A stretch of DNA of 42,660 nt from Variovorax sp. (GCA_025352265.1 JANXTS010000107.1:1-42660); one strand, 5' to 3'; positions 10,300 through 18,241 are shown, counted from the stretch's first letter. Numbers and translations: made by a program. Notes: a model not told the origin generated them from the letters alone.

Positions 10300-11202
10300 A
10301 TGCCGATTCGCAACGTCCTATCCATTTCACTTACTGCGAGCCTGCGCCGGGTCCGTTGCGTAGGGCGGAAGGGGACAACTGCAATAGTCTCGATCATGTT
10401 GTGCGCTTTTGCTCTGAATGCTCATGCGTCCGATGGGGCGAGTCTGTCGACTTTGCTGGGTTTGATGCGGACCGACCTGGCCGCTTCGCCCTTCCGGCGA
10501 CCTATGCTGCTCAAGTCCAGCGACACATCCGGTGGGCTGAGAGGCGACGTCTATGCCATCGTCGATCAACCCATTTCAACGCTGACAACGTTGCTGGGCA
10601 CGCCAACTCAGTGGTGTGAAACCTTGCTGTTGCACATCAACAATCGCAAGTGCACTGTGGCGGGTGGTGCCGCCGGCGATGACATTACGCTGAGTGTCGT
10701 TCGCAAGTATGACCAGCCTGTCGAAAACGCATTCCGCCTCCCGTTTGCGTTCAATCTGATCGACAAAACGGCGCAGCATCTTGAGGTGCGGCTCACGGCG
10801 ACCGCCGGCCCTCTGGGGACGAGCAACTATCGCATCTTGGTGGAGGCAGTGCCTGCCGATGCGACACACAGCTTTTTGCATTTCTCGTATTCGTATGAAG
10901 AAAATTTCATGGCGCGCACAGCCTTGCAGGCCTACCTCGCCACTTTCGGGAGATCGAAGGTCGGTTTCACCATCATTGGACAGACGCCAGAAGGCGCACC
11001 CGAATACGTCGGTGGAACTCACGGGCTTGTCGAGCGCAATGCAATGCGCTACTTCCTCGCCGTGGACGCCCACGTTGCTGCCAAAGACCCCGACGGCGCG
11101 CGCAATGCCTGGTTCTCAGGCTCTGAGAACTATCCGCGCCAGCTGCACGAGATCGACCGAGCCACCTACCTCGGGCTGAAGACCACCGACTCGCGACCTT
11201 GA
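10300..11202 (+). CDS. Secreted protein of unknown function, probable member of the two-component regulon
   Basis: A 300-residue protein that I cannot assign by motif. A long N-region (MPIRN... to VRCVGRKG) precedes a hydrophobic segment ending ALNAHASDG, consistent with export to the periplasm. The mature part has one WCE and one CTVAGG cysteine that could form a disulfide. Its alternating beta-strands (ILVEAVPA, FLHFSYSYEENF) recall a lipid- or START-like fold, but that is only an impression. The frame is open from 10219, yet a PmrA-type box at 10255-10271 would then lie inside the gene. The ATG at 10300 has AAGG five bases upstream, so I use it; ATG 10396 is a shorter alternative. It ends 15 bases from the convergent histidine kinase gene. 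Confidence 0.8.
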   Translation: MPIRNVLSISLTASLRRVRCVGRKGTTAIVSIMLCAFALNAHASDGASLSTLLGLMRTDLAASPFRRPMLLKSSDTSGGLRGDVYAIVDQPISTLTTLLGTPTQWCETLLLHINNRKCTVAGGAAGDDITLSVVRKYDQPVENAFRLPFAFNLIDKTAQHLEVRLTATAGPLGTSNYRILVEAVPADATHSFLHFSYSYEENFMARTALQAYLATFGRSKVGFTIIGQTPEGAPEYVGGTHGLVERNAMRYFLAVDAHVAAKDPDGARNAWFSGSENYPRQLHEIDRATYLGLKTTDSRP

Positions 11203-11217
11203 AGCTTCGGAAAACGG

Positions 11218-12555
11218 CTAAGTGAACGTGATCCGAACCTCGAGGCCAGGCGAGTTGTCCGAGCGGGAATGCAGACTCACGATGGCGCCATGACGCCCCG
11301 CGATGGCATGTACGATCGCCAGCCCCAAGCCGCTGCCAGCGGGGTCACCCCTGCGCACGTGAGATCCGCTGCCACGACGAAAGCGCTCGAACACACGGCC
11401 GCGGTCAGCCATCGCGATACCGGGCCCGTTGTCCATTACACGCAAAACCGGCCAGCCCTTTTCGATGGCAGAAACAACATCGACGCGGCTGCCAACCGGT
11501 GAGTACCGCAAGGCGTTTCTGACCAGATTGTTGAGCAGCACTCTCAACTGCATGGCGTCGCCATCCACCGAGATACCTTCGGTCGTCGAGGCGCCGAGAT
11601 CGATGCTGCGGGCCGTCGCCTCACGATGGAACTCCGCGACGACGGAGCGCACCAGATCGCCAAGACTCAGACGCTCGACATGGTGCAGTTCCACATCGGG
11701 TTGGGCGCGTGAAAGCTGCAGCAGCTGCTCCACCAGACGCTCCGATCGCTCGATGCCCGTTCGAAGTTCGCTGGACGCCGCGGCACGCGCGGCCGCATCG
11801 GTCGCGCGGTCCAGCAAGGTGAGTTGCAGCCGCAGCGCCGTGATCGGCGATCGGAGTTCGTGCGCCGCGTCGGCCACGAAACGACGCTGCATCGAAAAGG
11901 CGTTGGACAGCCGTTGCATCAGTTCGTTGAACGCGCCCACCAATGGTTGCATCTCGCGTGGCATGTTTTCGCTCGCGATGGGCTCCAGACTGATCGCGCT
12001 GCGACGCGCGATTTGGCCGGTGGCTTCGTTCCATGGCCGCATGCCGCGCCGCAGCGCCACGACGATGAGTCCGGCGAGCAATAGGATCAACGCGACCAAC
12101 GGAATGAAAAGCTTGGACGCTGATTCGACGGCCATCTGATGACGCGCGGTCGTACGCTGCGCGGCCTGCACCACGGTGTCGCTCAACACCACGGTGTACG
12201 TTCGCCATTCCTCTCCAGCAACTTCGAACCGGCCGGGCCCCGGCACATCCGTGAAACGCAAAGCAAAGCGTGGATTGGATGAAAAGATGGGTGTGCCGTC
12301 ACGCTGCCACACCAGGCTCACCAGGTCGCCGTCGTCATCGCTCTTTTCGCCCGGCTTTGTCGAAGTCGGCTTGGCCGACACCTGCGCGCTGGCATGGTAT
12401 TGCGCCACCGCCTCGGCCACCTCTTTCAGGTTCTCATCCAGGACCTCGTTCATTTCGCCGAGCGTCACGGCATACGCGACCATCACGAGCACGAGAGAGC
12501 CGAAACCAAGCGCCCCGAGCAGCCATTTCATCAAATCGCCACGCAGCGATCTCAT
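11218..12555 (-). CDS. Sensor histidine kinase, QseC/PmrB type
   Basis: A 445-residue membrane kinase. The first membrane helix (about 8-30) is followed by a periplasmic domain of about 120 residues with an acidic stretch (EKSDDDGD), then a second helix (LFIPLVALILLLAGLIVVAL) and a HAMP-like linker. The H-box FVADAAHELRSPITALR holds the phosphorylated His, the N-box is NNLVRNALRYSP, and the ATP-lid glycine motifs are DNGPGIA and GSGLGLAIV. It should phosphorylate the response regulator encoded just upstream in the same operon (4-base gap). I use the ATG at 12555; the frame extends to 12585 inside the regulator gene. The signal is unknown. Copper, iron or membrane-charge stress are possible from family and neighbours. 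Confidence 0.92.
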   Translation of the reverse strand: MRSLRGDLMKWLLGALGFGSLVLVMVAYAVTLGEMNEVLDENLKEVAEAVAQYHASAQVSAKPTSTKPGEKSDDDGDLVSLVWQRDGTPIFSSNPRFALRFTDVPGPGRFEVAGEEWRTYTVVLSDTVVQAAQRTTARHQMAVESASKLFIPLVALILLLAGLIVVALRRGMRPWNEATGQIARRSAISLEPIASENMPREMQPLVGAFNELMQRLSNAFSMQRRFVADAAHELRSPITALRLQLTLLDRATDAAARAAASSELRTGIERSERLVEQLLQLSRAQPDVELHHVERLSLGDLVRSVVAEFHREATARSIDLGASTTEGISVDGDAMQLRVLLNNLVRNALRYSPVGSRVDVVSAIEKGWPVLRVMDNGPGIAMADRGRVFERFRRGSGSHVRRGDPAGSGLGLAIVHAIAGRHGAIVSLHSRSDNSPGLEVRITFT

Positions 12556-12559
12556 TGGG

Positions 12560-13216
12560 CTATTCCGCCAACCTGTAGCCGACACCGCGTACGTTCACGA
12601 TGGCTTGTGCGCCCAGTTTCTTTCGGAGATTGTGTAGGTGTACCTCGATCGCATTGCTGCCAATCTCGTCGTCCCATCCGTAGATCGACTCCTCGAGCTT
12701 CTCGCGCGAAAGTACCGCACCGGGCTGCTGCATCAGGACCTCCAGCAAGGCGAACTCACGCACCGACAACGATACGGGGGCGCCCTCCTTGGTGACGGAC
12801 TTGCGCACGGTGTCCAGACACAGCGCGCCCGCCGTCAAAAGCGACGAACCGATGCCGGCACGCCGCCGTAACATTGCGCGCACGCGGGCGACCAGCTCAT
12901 CAAGATCGAATGGCTTCAACAGGTAGTCGTCGGCACCCGCGTTGAGCCCCGCGATACGTTGGTCCACAGCGTCCCTGGCGGTCACGATGATGACCGGGAC
13001 ATGGTTGCCCGAACGACGAAGCTGTTCGAGCACGGTCATGCCATCGCGCGCAGGAAGACCCAGATCGAGAACGACGAGGTCGTAGACACCGTTGGCCAGT
13101 GCGAGTTCAGCGATCCTGCCGTCCTCGGCCCAGTCGACTGCATAGCCGGCCGCGACGAGCCCCTGACGTATCGCGCGTCCGATCATCGGGTCATCTTCAA
13201 CAACGAGCAGTCGCAT
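12560..13216 (-). CDS. OmpR-type response regulator, PmrA/QseB subgroup
   Basis: A 218-residue two-domain regulator. The receiver domain (about 1-115) has acidic residues in VVEDD, the phosphoacceptor Asp in VVLDLGLP (about 51), the switch Thr in IIVTARD and Lys in LLKPFD. The winged-helix DNA-binding domain (about 125-218) contains SLSVREFALLEVL and the recognition region GWDDEIGSNAIEVHLHNL, close to PmrA and QseB. Those regulators bind repeats of CTTAA[T/G] spaced 11 bp, and such boxes occur at 10255, 13857 and 13889. The frame is open far upstream, but ATG 13216 begins the conserved MRLLVVEDD. It is preceded by the PAP2-like gene (23-base gap) and followed by the kinase. Confidence 0.94.
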   Translation of the reverse strand: MRLLVVEDDPMIGRAIRQGLVAAGYAVDWAEDGRIAELALANGVYDLVVLDLGLPARDGMTVLEQLRRSGNHVPVIIVTARDAVDQRIAGLNAGADDYLLKPFDLDELVARVRAMLRRRAGIGSSLLTAGALCLDTVRKSVTKEGAPVSLSVREFALLEVLMQQPGAVLSREKLEESIYGWDDEIGSNAIEVHLHNLRKKLGAQAIVNVRGVGYRLAE

Positions 13217-13239
13217 GACCGCAGTATCGAGGATCGACT

Positions 13240-13812
13240 CTATGCGTGGTGCCATACGGTGAATGCAAGGGAGCGACGAACCAGTCGATGACAGGCCGGC
13301 CTGACGACTGCGCGCAGCGCCCACGCGACGAGTGCCCCAGCCGCGGCGGCCGGAAACGCGCTCAGCACATCGAGCGGGAAAGCCTGCCCGAGATACACGA
13401 GGCTCCAGCCAGTACCGAGACCGACGGTCAGCAGCGGGAAACTCATCCAGGCCAGCCGACCGAACGGCAGCAGCGCCAGTGCGACGCTCCACCAGACCAC
13501 GACCTGGGCATTCGGCGAACCCGGACCCATCCAGCACCTGGAGAAAGCGCTCAAGCCGACACTCGCCAATCCGGGCACGCAAACGCTGGTACGAATCGCA
13601 AGGACCACCGCGTAGGCGATCGCCACCGAAAGCACCACGCAAAGCAAGTCGACGCGCAAACGCCTGTCTCCCTGAATCCAGGCGATTACCGCGGCCAGCG
13701 GCAAGCTCCAGGCCGCAAGATGCGCAAATACAGAGGCCAAGCCGAGCGTCATCGCCGAGGCGTGCGAGCCTGCGGTCATCAGCTCGAATACGGTCACGTT
13801 GTCCAGCGTCAT
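13240..13812 (-). CDS. PAP2-fold membrane protein with degenerate active site
   Basis: A 190-residue polytopic membrane protein with five or six hydrophobic segments. The overall pattern and the segment GWSLVYLGQAFPLDVL match the third motif of PAP2 lipid phosphatases (SRxxxxxHxxxD, typically SRVYLGVHFPxDVL). The catalytic residues are missing: SR is GW, the His is Ala, the PSGH motif is replaced by SPNAQ, and the first K/R-rich motif is not recognisable. Active relatives (undecaprenyl-diphosphate or lipid A phosphatases) often neighbour PmrAB-type systems. This one is probably a non-enzymatic lipid-binding or signalling protein. I place the start at ATG 13812 (MTLDNV); GTG 13851 is possible. 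It is first in the operon with the regulator and kinase, behind a PmrA-type box. Confidence 0.8.
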   Translation of the reverse strand: MTLDNVTVFELMTAGSHASAMTLGLASVFAHLAAWSLPLAAVIAWIQGDRRLRVDLLCVVLSVAIAYAVVLAIRTSVCVPGLASVGLSAFSRCWMGPGSPNAQVVVWWSVALALLPFGRLAWMSFPLLTVGLGTGWSLVYLGQAFPLDVLSAFPAAAAGALVAWALRAVVRPACHRLVRRSLAFTVWHHA

Positions 13813-13856
13813 CCCGATCTTTGAAAGAGCATGACGACGATGGTCCCGCACGAATC

Positions 13857-13873
13857 ATTAAGAGCGCCTTAAG
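13857..13873 (-). promoter_or_regulatory. PmrA/QseB-type box in front of the PAP2-regulator-kinase operon
   Basis: Read on the - strand this is CTTAAG, five bases, CTTAAT, a perfect fit to the PmrA box. It ends 45 bases before the PAP2-like start codon and suggests autoregulation of the two-component system. On the + strand it reads ATTAAG-N5-CTTAAG, the same 12 defined bases as the box at 10255. Confidence 0.8.
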
Positions 13874-13888
13874 CCAGGGACTTACCGT

Positions 13889-13905
13889 CTTAAGGATTCC
13901 ATAAG
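13889..13905 (+). promoter_or_regulatory. PmrA/QseB-type box facing the DUF347 gene
   Basis: CTTAAG, five bases, CATAAG: one perfect and one 5-of-6 half-site with the same 11-bp period. It lies 66 bases before the ATG at 13972 and 15 bases from the divergent box at 13857, so one intergenic region would carry two regulator sites. An extra half-site-like CTTACC lies between them. Confidence 0.65.
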
Positions 13906-13971
13906 CGCGGCTCGACGAAGCTTGAGCTCCGCCACGGCCTCGACCGACCCACCGCTCGCAATGACCCATTC

Positions 13972-14739
13972 ATGAAACAGCCCGCTCAAATCGAATTCGG
14001 AAAAGTTGCCGAGGTGACCTTCTGGTTTTGGGTGGTGAAGATCGCCGCGACGACACTGGGCGAAACGGCTGGCGACGCAGCCACCATGTCGATGAACCTT
14101 GGCTACCTTGTCGGGACGGCCATCTTCGCCGTCGTCTTCATCATTGCAGTGGCCGCACAAATCAGGTCGAACAAGTTCCATCCGTTCCTTTTCTGGAGCG
14201 TGATAGTGGCAACTACGACCGCTGGGACTACCCTGGCAGATCTTCTCGACCGCTCACTCGGGATCGGCTACCTCGGTGGCTCCACGATCCTTCTGTCGTT
14301 AGTCGTCGGCACGCTCGCGCTGTGGCACAGGGAGCTTGGATCCGTCTCCGTTTCGGCCATCACCACGCGCAAAGCAGAGGTCTTTTACTGGGCGACCATC
14401 ATGTTCTCGCAGACGCTTGGGACAGCCCTCGGAGATTGGGCGGCTGATTCGAACGTCGGACTGGGACTCGGCTACGAAGGAGGAGCACTCGTGTTCGCTG
14501 CGGGACTGGCGCTGGTCGCGGTAGCGTACTTCTGGACGAGCATTTCGCGCACCCTGCTGTTCTGGGCGGCCTTCATCCTGACGCGCCCGCTAGGCGCCAC
14601 CGTGGGTGACCTCCTCGACAAACCCCATGCGGCCGGCGGGCTCGAGTTGAGCCGCTACACGGCCACCGCCGCGCTGGCTGTCTTCATTCTGGTTTGCGTT
14701 GTCTTGCTGCCGCAACGGGCAGAACGTCTGACGCGGTGA
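13972..14739 (+). CDS. Four-repeat DUF347 membrane protein (COG4705-like)
   Basis: A 255-residue integral membrane protein built from four copies of a repeat of about 60 residues. Each begins with an aromatic/Trp helix, then a small-residue motif and an acidic residue: TTLGETAGD, TTAGTTLAD, QTLGTALGD and RPLGATVGD, mostly followed by a GLGYxxG-type segment. This matches the DUF347 repeat family, whose function is not established. The conserved Gly-Asp pairs at similar depth suggest a symmetrical transporter or channel, but that is inference. There is no clear Shine-Dalgarno sequence before the ATG. It is transcribed divergently from the PAP2-regulator-kinase operon, with a PmrA-type box facing it, so it is a likely target of that system. 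Confidence 0.88.
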   Translation: MKQPAQIEFGKVAEVTFWFWVVKIAATTLGETAGDAATMSMNLGYLVGTAIFAVVFIIAVAAQIRSNKFHPFLFWSVIVATTTAGTTLADLLDRSLGIGYLGGSTILLSLVVGTLALWHRELGSVSVSAITTRKAEVFYWATIMFSQTLGTALGDWAADSNVGLGLGYEGGALVFAAGLALVAVAYFWTSISRTLLFWAAFILTRPLGATVGDLLDKPHAAGGLELSRYTATAALAVFILVCVVLLPQRAERLTR

Positions 14740-14783
14740 GGCACCGAGCGTGCACCGGACTGCTCGTATCCACCATCAGTCCG

Positions 14784-15077
14784 TCATTTGGATTTTGTCG
14801 CCGAGTCCGGTCGTGCCGCTACCAACCCGTCGAGCACTTCGCACAACCGCTGCAACGTGATGCCCGCCTCACGCGGATCAAGGCGATCTTCTGGAATGCG
14901 AAGTTCGAACTCGTCTTCCACAGCGAAGACAAACTCCATGAGTGCCAGCGAATCCAGGCCGAGGTCGGCAAGACCAGTCGACGGCTGTATGAGCGACCGC
15001 TCGGCACGGAAATCCTTTTCGAGAATGGTCGCGATACGATCGAAAGTTGTCGGAGTCAAATCGGTTTCCTTGAGCAT
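14784..15077 (-). CDS. Orphan acyl carrier protein
   Basis: A 97-residue acyl carrier protein. The phosphopantetheine attachment motif LGLDSLALMEF is at about residues 41-51, with Ser at about 45. It is preceded by TGLADLG and followed by the acidic recognition helix (FAVEDEFELRIPEDRL). The C-terminal half keeps the four-helix pattern, with a short polar tail. No fatty acid or polyketide enzymes are adjacent: the neighbours are the DUF347 protein (convergent) and a FetAB exporter (divergent). Its partner is therefore unknown. A GTG at 15083 is an alternative start; neither start has a strong Shine-Dalgarno sequence. The 218 bases between this gene and 15296 contain no gene that I can support. 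Confidence 0.88.
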   Translation of the reverse strand: MLKETDLTPTTFDRIATILEKDFRAERSLIQPSTGLADLGLDSLALMEFVFAVEDEFELRIPEDRLDPREAGITLQRLCEVLDGLVAARPDSATKSK

Positions 15078-15295
15078 GGCCACGGGGTCTCAATTCAAAG
15101 ACGTCGTCGGTGGTGGCGGTGTGAGGACATTGGAGGACGCGTTTCAGGATCTGCTGAATTCACGCAAGACGCAAGAATGGTCCACTGCATTTGCTTAAGG
15201 TTAGCTGAAAGCCGGGAGAACACCTTGTGTAGATCCGTGCCAGGTCCTGGATGCCATGGCGAAAAGGGTCTTGAGGCCTGTAAAAGGAACTCGCG

Positions 15296-15898
15296 ATGCC
15301 GCAGCTGAGCATCCGTGGCCTGCGCTCAGCGCATGGCGGCCCGTTCGACCTGGACATCGGCAGGGGTGAATGTGTGTCTCTTATGGGTCCGTCGGGCTCC
15401 GGCAAAACTCTCTTCATGCGACTGATCGCCGACCTGGACCCGGGCAGCGGCGACGTGTGGCTGGGTGGCCGCGAACGCGGGACATGGAGCGCGCCGCAGT
15501 GGCGCCGCCAGGTGATCTACCAGACCGCAGAACCAGCCTGGTGGTCTGGGAGCGTCGCAGCGCACTTCCCGCCCCACACGCTCGACGAGATTAGAGGGTT
15601 GCTTCCCCTGCTCGGGCTTCCCGACACGACCTTCGATTCCGACGTCGAACGGCTGTCCACAGGCGAACGACAGCGCCTTGCGCTGCTCAGGTCGCTGGCG
15701 CGCAAGCCAAAAGTCTTGTTGCTCGATGAACCCACAGCGTCGCTCGATGCGGCCTCGACGCTAGCGATGGAATCGTTGGTGCAGCGTTATTCGAGCGACG
15801 GTATGTCGGTGCTGTGGGTGACGCACTCGCAGGACCAGGCCCATCGCGTTGCGGCGCGCCATTACGACGTAGTAGCCCGCCAGCTTTGCGCCTCATGA
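15296..15898 (+). CDS. fetA: ABC exporter ATP-binding protein, FetA (YbbL) type
   Basis: A 200-residue nucleotide-binding protein with Walker A GPSGSGKT (about 32-39), signature LSTGERQRLAL, Walker B VLLLDEPTAS and the switch His in VTHSQDQ. It is short for an ABC ATPase, as FetA proteins are. The next gene, overlapping by four bases (ATGA), encodes the matching FetB membrane protein. In E. coli, FetAB exports iron and improves tolerance to oxidative stress, so export of iron or another metal is the likely role here. The ATG has AAGGA about eight bases upstream. Confidence 0.88.
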   Translation: MPQLSIRGLRSAHGGPFDLDIGRGECVSLMGPSGSGKTLFMRLIADLDPGSGDVWLGGRERGTWSAPQWRRQVIYQTAEPAWWSGSVAAHFPPHTLDEIRGLLPLLGLPDTTFDSDVERLSTGERQRLALLRSLARKPKVLLLDEPTASLDAASTLAMESLVQRYSSDGMSVLWVTHSQDQAHRVAARHYDVVARQLCAS

Positions 15899-16704
15899 AC
15901 GCAGTGCATCTTGGATTGACCGATGTGGCGCTGGCCGCTGTGCTGGTGTTGGCGAACGCAGTCGCCTCAATGATTCTGCGACTGCGGCTGCATCGACAGG
16001 TACTTTGGGCAGCGACCCGAATGGTCGTGCAGTTGCTTTTGGTGGGCCTGCTCTTACGAATCGTTTTTCGCCTCCAGTCGCCGTCTGTCACGCTCGTCAT
16101 CGTTCTCTTGATGATCGGTGCAGCAGCGCGTGAGGTGGCGGTACGGCCGGAGCGGCGGCTGCATCAGCATGGCAACTACCGGATCGGTATCGCAGTTGTC
16201 GGAATATCGAGCCTGGCAACCGTGGTGCTGGCCTTGATGACTGCCATCAGGCCGGAGCCCTGGTACGACCCGCGCTATGCCATTCCGTTGATGGGCATCG
16301 TGCTGGGCAGCGTGCTGAATTCGGCAACGCTCGGGCTCGACAGCTTCTTCGAAGGCATCGCGAATCGCCGGCAAACCATCGAAGCACAGCTGGCCTTGGG
16401 CGCGACCATGCGCGAGGCATTGGGCGAACTGACACGATCATCCATCCGTCGCGGCATGATCCCGATCATCAACCAGATGTCGGCCGCCGGCATCATCACA
16501 CTGCCGGGAATCATGACGGGCCAGCTGCTTGCAGGCATGGATCCGATCGAGACGGTGAAGTACCAGATCTTGCTTCTTTTTCTTCTGACTGGCGCGGGAG
16601 GACTGTCATCTGCCGGTGCCGTTTACCTGGCAGCGCGCGCGGTCACCGACAAGCGACAGCGGCTTCGCACCAATCGCATGGAGACCCAGCGTCGGTCAAG
16701 CTAG
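15895..16704 (+). CDS. fetB: ABC exporter membrane protein, FetB (YbbM) type
   Basis: A 269-residue membrane protein with about seven hydrophobic segments. Diagnostic stretches of the UPF0014/FetB family are visible: MGIVLGSVLNSATLGLD, EAQLALGATMREA and IPIINQMSAAGIITLPG, followed by MTGQLLAGMDP. It forms the permease partner of the preceding ATPase for proposed iron export. The frame is open from 15814, but the ATG at 15895 overlaps the fetA stop in the typical ATGA arrangement and begins the first helix. The gene ends 15 bases before the convergent livF stop, and I see no hairpin terminator between them. Confidence 0.92.
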   Translation: MNAVHLGLTDVALAAVLVLANAVASMILRLRLHRQVLWAATRMVVQLLLVGLLLRIVFRLQSPSVTLVIVLLMIGAAAREVAVRPERRLHQHGNYRIGIAVVGISSLATVVLALMTAIRPEPWYDPRYAIPLMGIVLGSVLNSATLGLDSFFEGIANRRQTIEAQLALGATMREALGELTRSSIRRGMIPIINQMSAAGIITLPGIMTGQLLAGMDPIETVKYQILLLFLLTGAGGLSSAGAVYLAARAVTDKRQRLRTNRMETQRRSS

Positions 16705-16719
16705 CCGCTTACACCGACT

Positions 16720-17436
16720 TCAACGCGCCACGCCGAGCAAGCGCTCCAGCACCTCCGGCTGCAAGCGCAAGGCCGCCGCGGTGTCGGCGTGCACCACGGT
16801 CCCGTGATCCAGCACCACGGCTTCGTCGGAGATCGCCAGGATCGCCTGCGGATGCTGCTCGACGATGATCGCCGCCAGTCCCTCGTCTTGCGTGATGCGG
16901 CGGATGGCGCGCAACAGCTCCTCGACGATGATCGGCGCCAAGCCTTCTAGCGGCTCGTCGAGCAGCAGCAGCTTGGGGTTGACGACCAGCGCACGGCCGA
17001 CCGCCAGCATCTGCTGCTCGCCACCCGACAACTGAGTGCCCAGGTTGCCCTTGCGCTCGGCCAGCCTAGGAAACATCTCGTAGACACGCTGGGCATTCCA
17101 CTTGCCGACGCGCTCCACAGCCGTGAGATTTTCGTGAACCGTGAGCGACTTGAAGATATTGCGCTCCTGCGGCACCCAGCCGATGCCGGCCGCGGCCCGC
17201 TGGTGCGGCGCGAGTTTGTGCAGCGCCACGGCCGCCGACCCAGCGCCCAGCGTGATGCTGCCGCCATGCTGTCGCGTGGCGCCAGCCAACGTGTTGATGA
17301 GCGTGGTCTTGCCGGTGCCGTTGCGACCCAGCAGCGCCAGCGTCTGGCCCTCGCCGAGCGTTACCGAGATGCCGGTGAGCACCACCGCCTCGCCGTAGCC
17401 GGCGCTCAGGTTGTCGATGCGCAGCAACTCAGACAT
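16720..17436 (-). CDS. livF: Branched-chain amino acid type ABC transporter, ATPase LivF
   Basis: A 238-residue ATPase of the hydrophobic amino acid uptake (HAAT) family. Walker A is GRNGTGKTT, the signature LSGGEQQMLAVGRAL, Walker B LLLLDEPLEGLAP and the switch His IIVEQHPQ. The EGLAPIIVEE segment is typical of LivF. It is the last gene of a five-gene - strand operon and its start overlaps the livG stop by eight bases. I place the start at ATG 17436 (MSELLRI); the frame runs to 17475 inside livG. The substrate of the whole system (leucine-like amino acids, amides, urea or aromatic compounds) cannot be read from the ATPase. Confidence 0.93.
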   Translation of the reverse strand: MSELLRIDNLSAGYGEAVVLTGISVTLGEGQTLALLGRNGTGKTTLINTLAGATRQHGGSITLGAGSAAVALHKLAPHQRAAAGIGWVPQERNIFKSLTVHENLTAVERVGKWNAQRVYEMFPRLAERKGNLGTQLSGGEQQMLAVGRALVVNPKLLLLDEPLEGLAPIIVEELLRAIRRITQDEGLAAIIVEQHPQAILAISDEAVVLDHGTVVHADTAAALRLQPEVLERLLGVAR

Positions 17437-18241
17437 GCGCGCCTCCGGCAGTGTTATCGGTGCCGCTGTTCCCATGCCCGAGGTACACCTCTTTGACTCT
17501 TGGATCGTTGGCGATGCTGTCAGGGTCGCCTTCAGTCAGAAGCGTGCCGTTCACCAACACCGTCATGCGGTCGGAAAAGCTGAAGACCAGATCCATGTCG
17601 TGTTCGATCAGAAGCACCGAGACATCGGCCGGCAAGGCGGCGACAGTCTGGAGCAGTTCCTCACGCTCGCCCGCCGGCACGCCGGCGACCGGTTCGTCGA
17701 GCAACAAAACACGCGGCTCGCAGGCCAGCGCAATGGCGATCTCGAGGAGACGCCGCTTGCCATAGGCCAAGTGCTTGACCTGCTGCGACGCGACATCCGC
17801 GAGGCGAAACTGTTCGAGCAGTTGAGCGGCGCGTTCGGTCACCGCCGTCGACGCACCCAACGGCTTCCACCATTGCGCCGCACCACCTTGTTGCTGCGAC
17901 ACGACCAGCGCAAGCGTCTCCAGCGGGGTCATCGAATCGAACAGTTGGTTGATCTGAAAGGTGCGCACCATGCCGCGCGCCACGCGGAGATGAGGAGGTA
18001 GTCGGGTGATGTCCTCGCCCAGTAATTCGATGCGGCCTTCGGTCGGCGTCAGCACGCCGGTCAGGATGTTGATCAGCGTCGTCTTGCCAGCACCGTTGGG
18101 GCCAATCAGTGCATGGCGCGCACCGCGCTTGAGTGTGAGCGAGACGTTGTTGGTGGCGGTGATGCCACCGAAGCGCATCACGAGCCCCGTCGCTGCGAGC
18201 ACCGTATCGGTCAGTCCGTTGTCGATTGCTTGAACACTCAT
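17429..18241 (-). CDS. livG: Branched-chain amino acid type ABC transporter, ATPase LivG
   Basis: A 270-residue ATPase with Walker A GPNGAGKTT, a signature-like LAYGKRRLLEIAIAL (the usual LSYG variant of LivG), Walker B VLLLDEPVAGV and switch His IEHDMDLV. The insert and RTFQINQLFDSMTPLE segment are typical of LivG. The open frame runs on upstream to 19150 in the shadow of livM; ATG 18241 (MSVQAIDN) overlaps the livM stop by four bases and is the natural start. It pairs with LivF to energise transport through LivH and LivM. Confidence 0.93.
   Translation of the reverse strand: MSVQAIDNGLTDTVLAATGLVMRFGGITATNNVSLTLKRGARHALIGPNGAGKTTLINILTGVLTPTEGRIELLGEDITRLPPHLRVARGMVRTFQINQLFDSMTPLETLALVVSQQQGGAAQWWKPLGASTAVTERAAQLLEQFRLADVASQQVKHLAYGKRRLLEIAIALACEPRVLLLDEPVAGVPAGEREELLQTVAALPADVSVLLIEHDMDLVFSFSDRMTVLVNGTLLTEGDPDSIANDPRVKEVYLGHGNSGTDNTAGGAHV

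Noticed and set aside
15194..15210. CTTAAG followed five bases later by CTGAAA, like a PmrA-type box before fetA
   Set aside because: The second half-site matches too poorly and the site is about 90 bases from the start codon; one CTTAAG alone is not enough.
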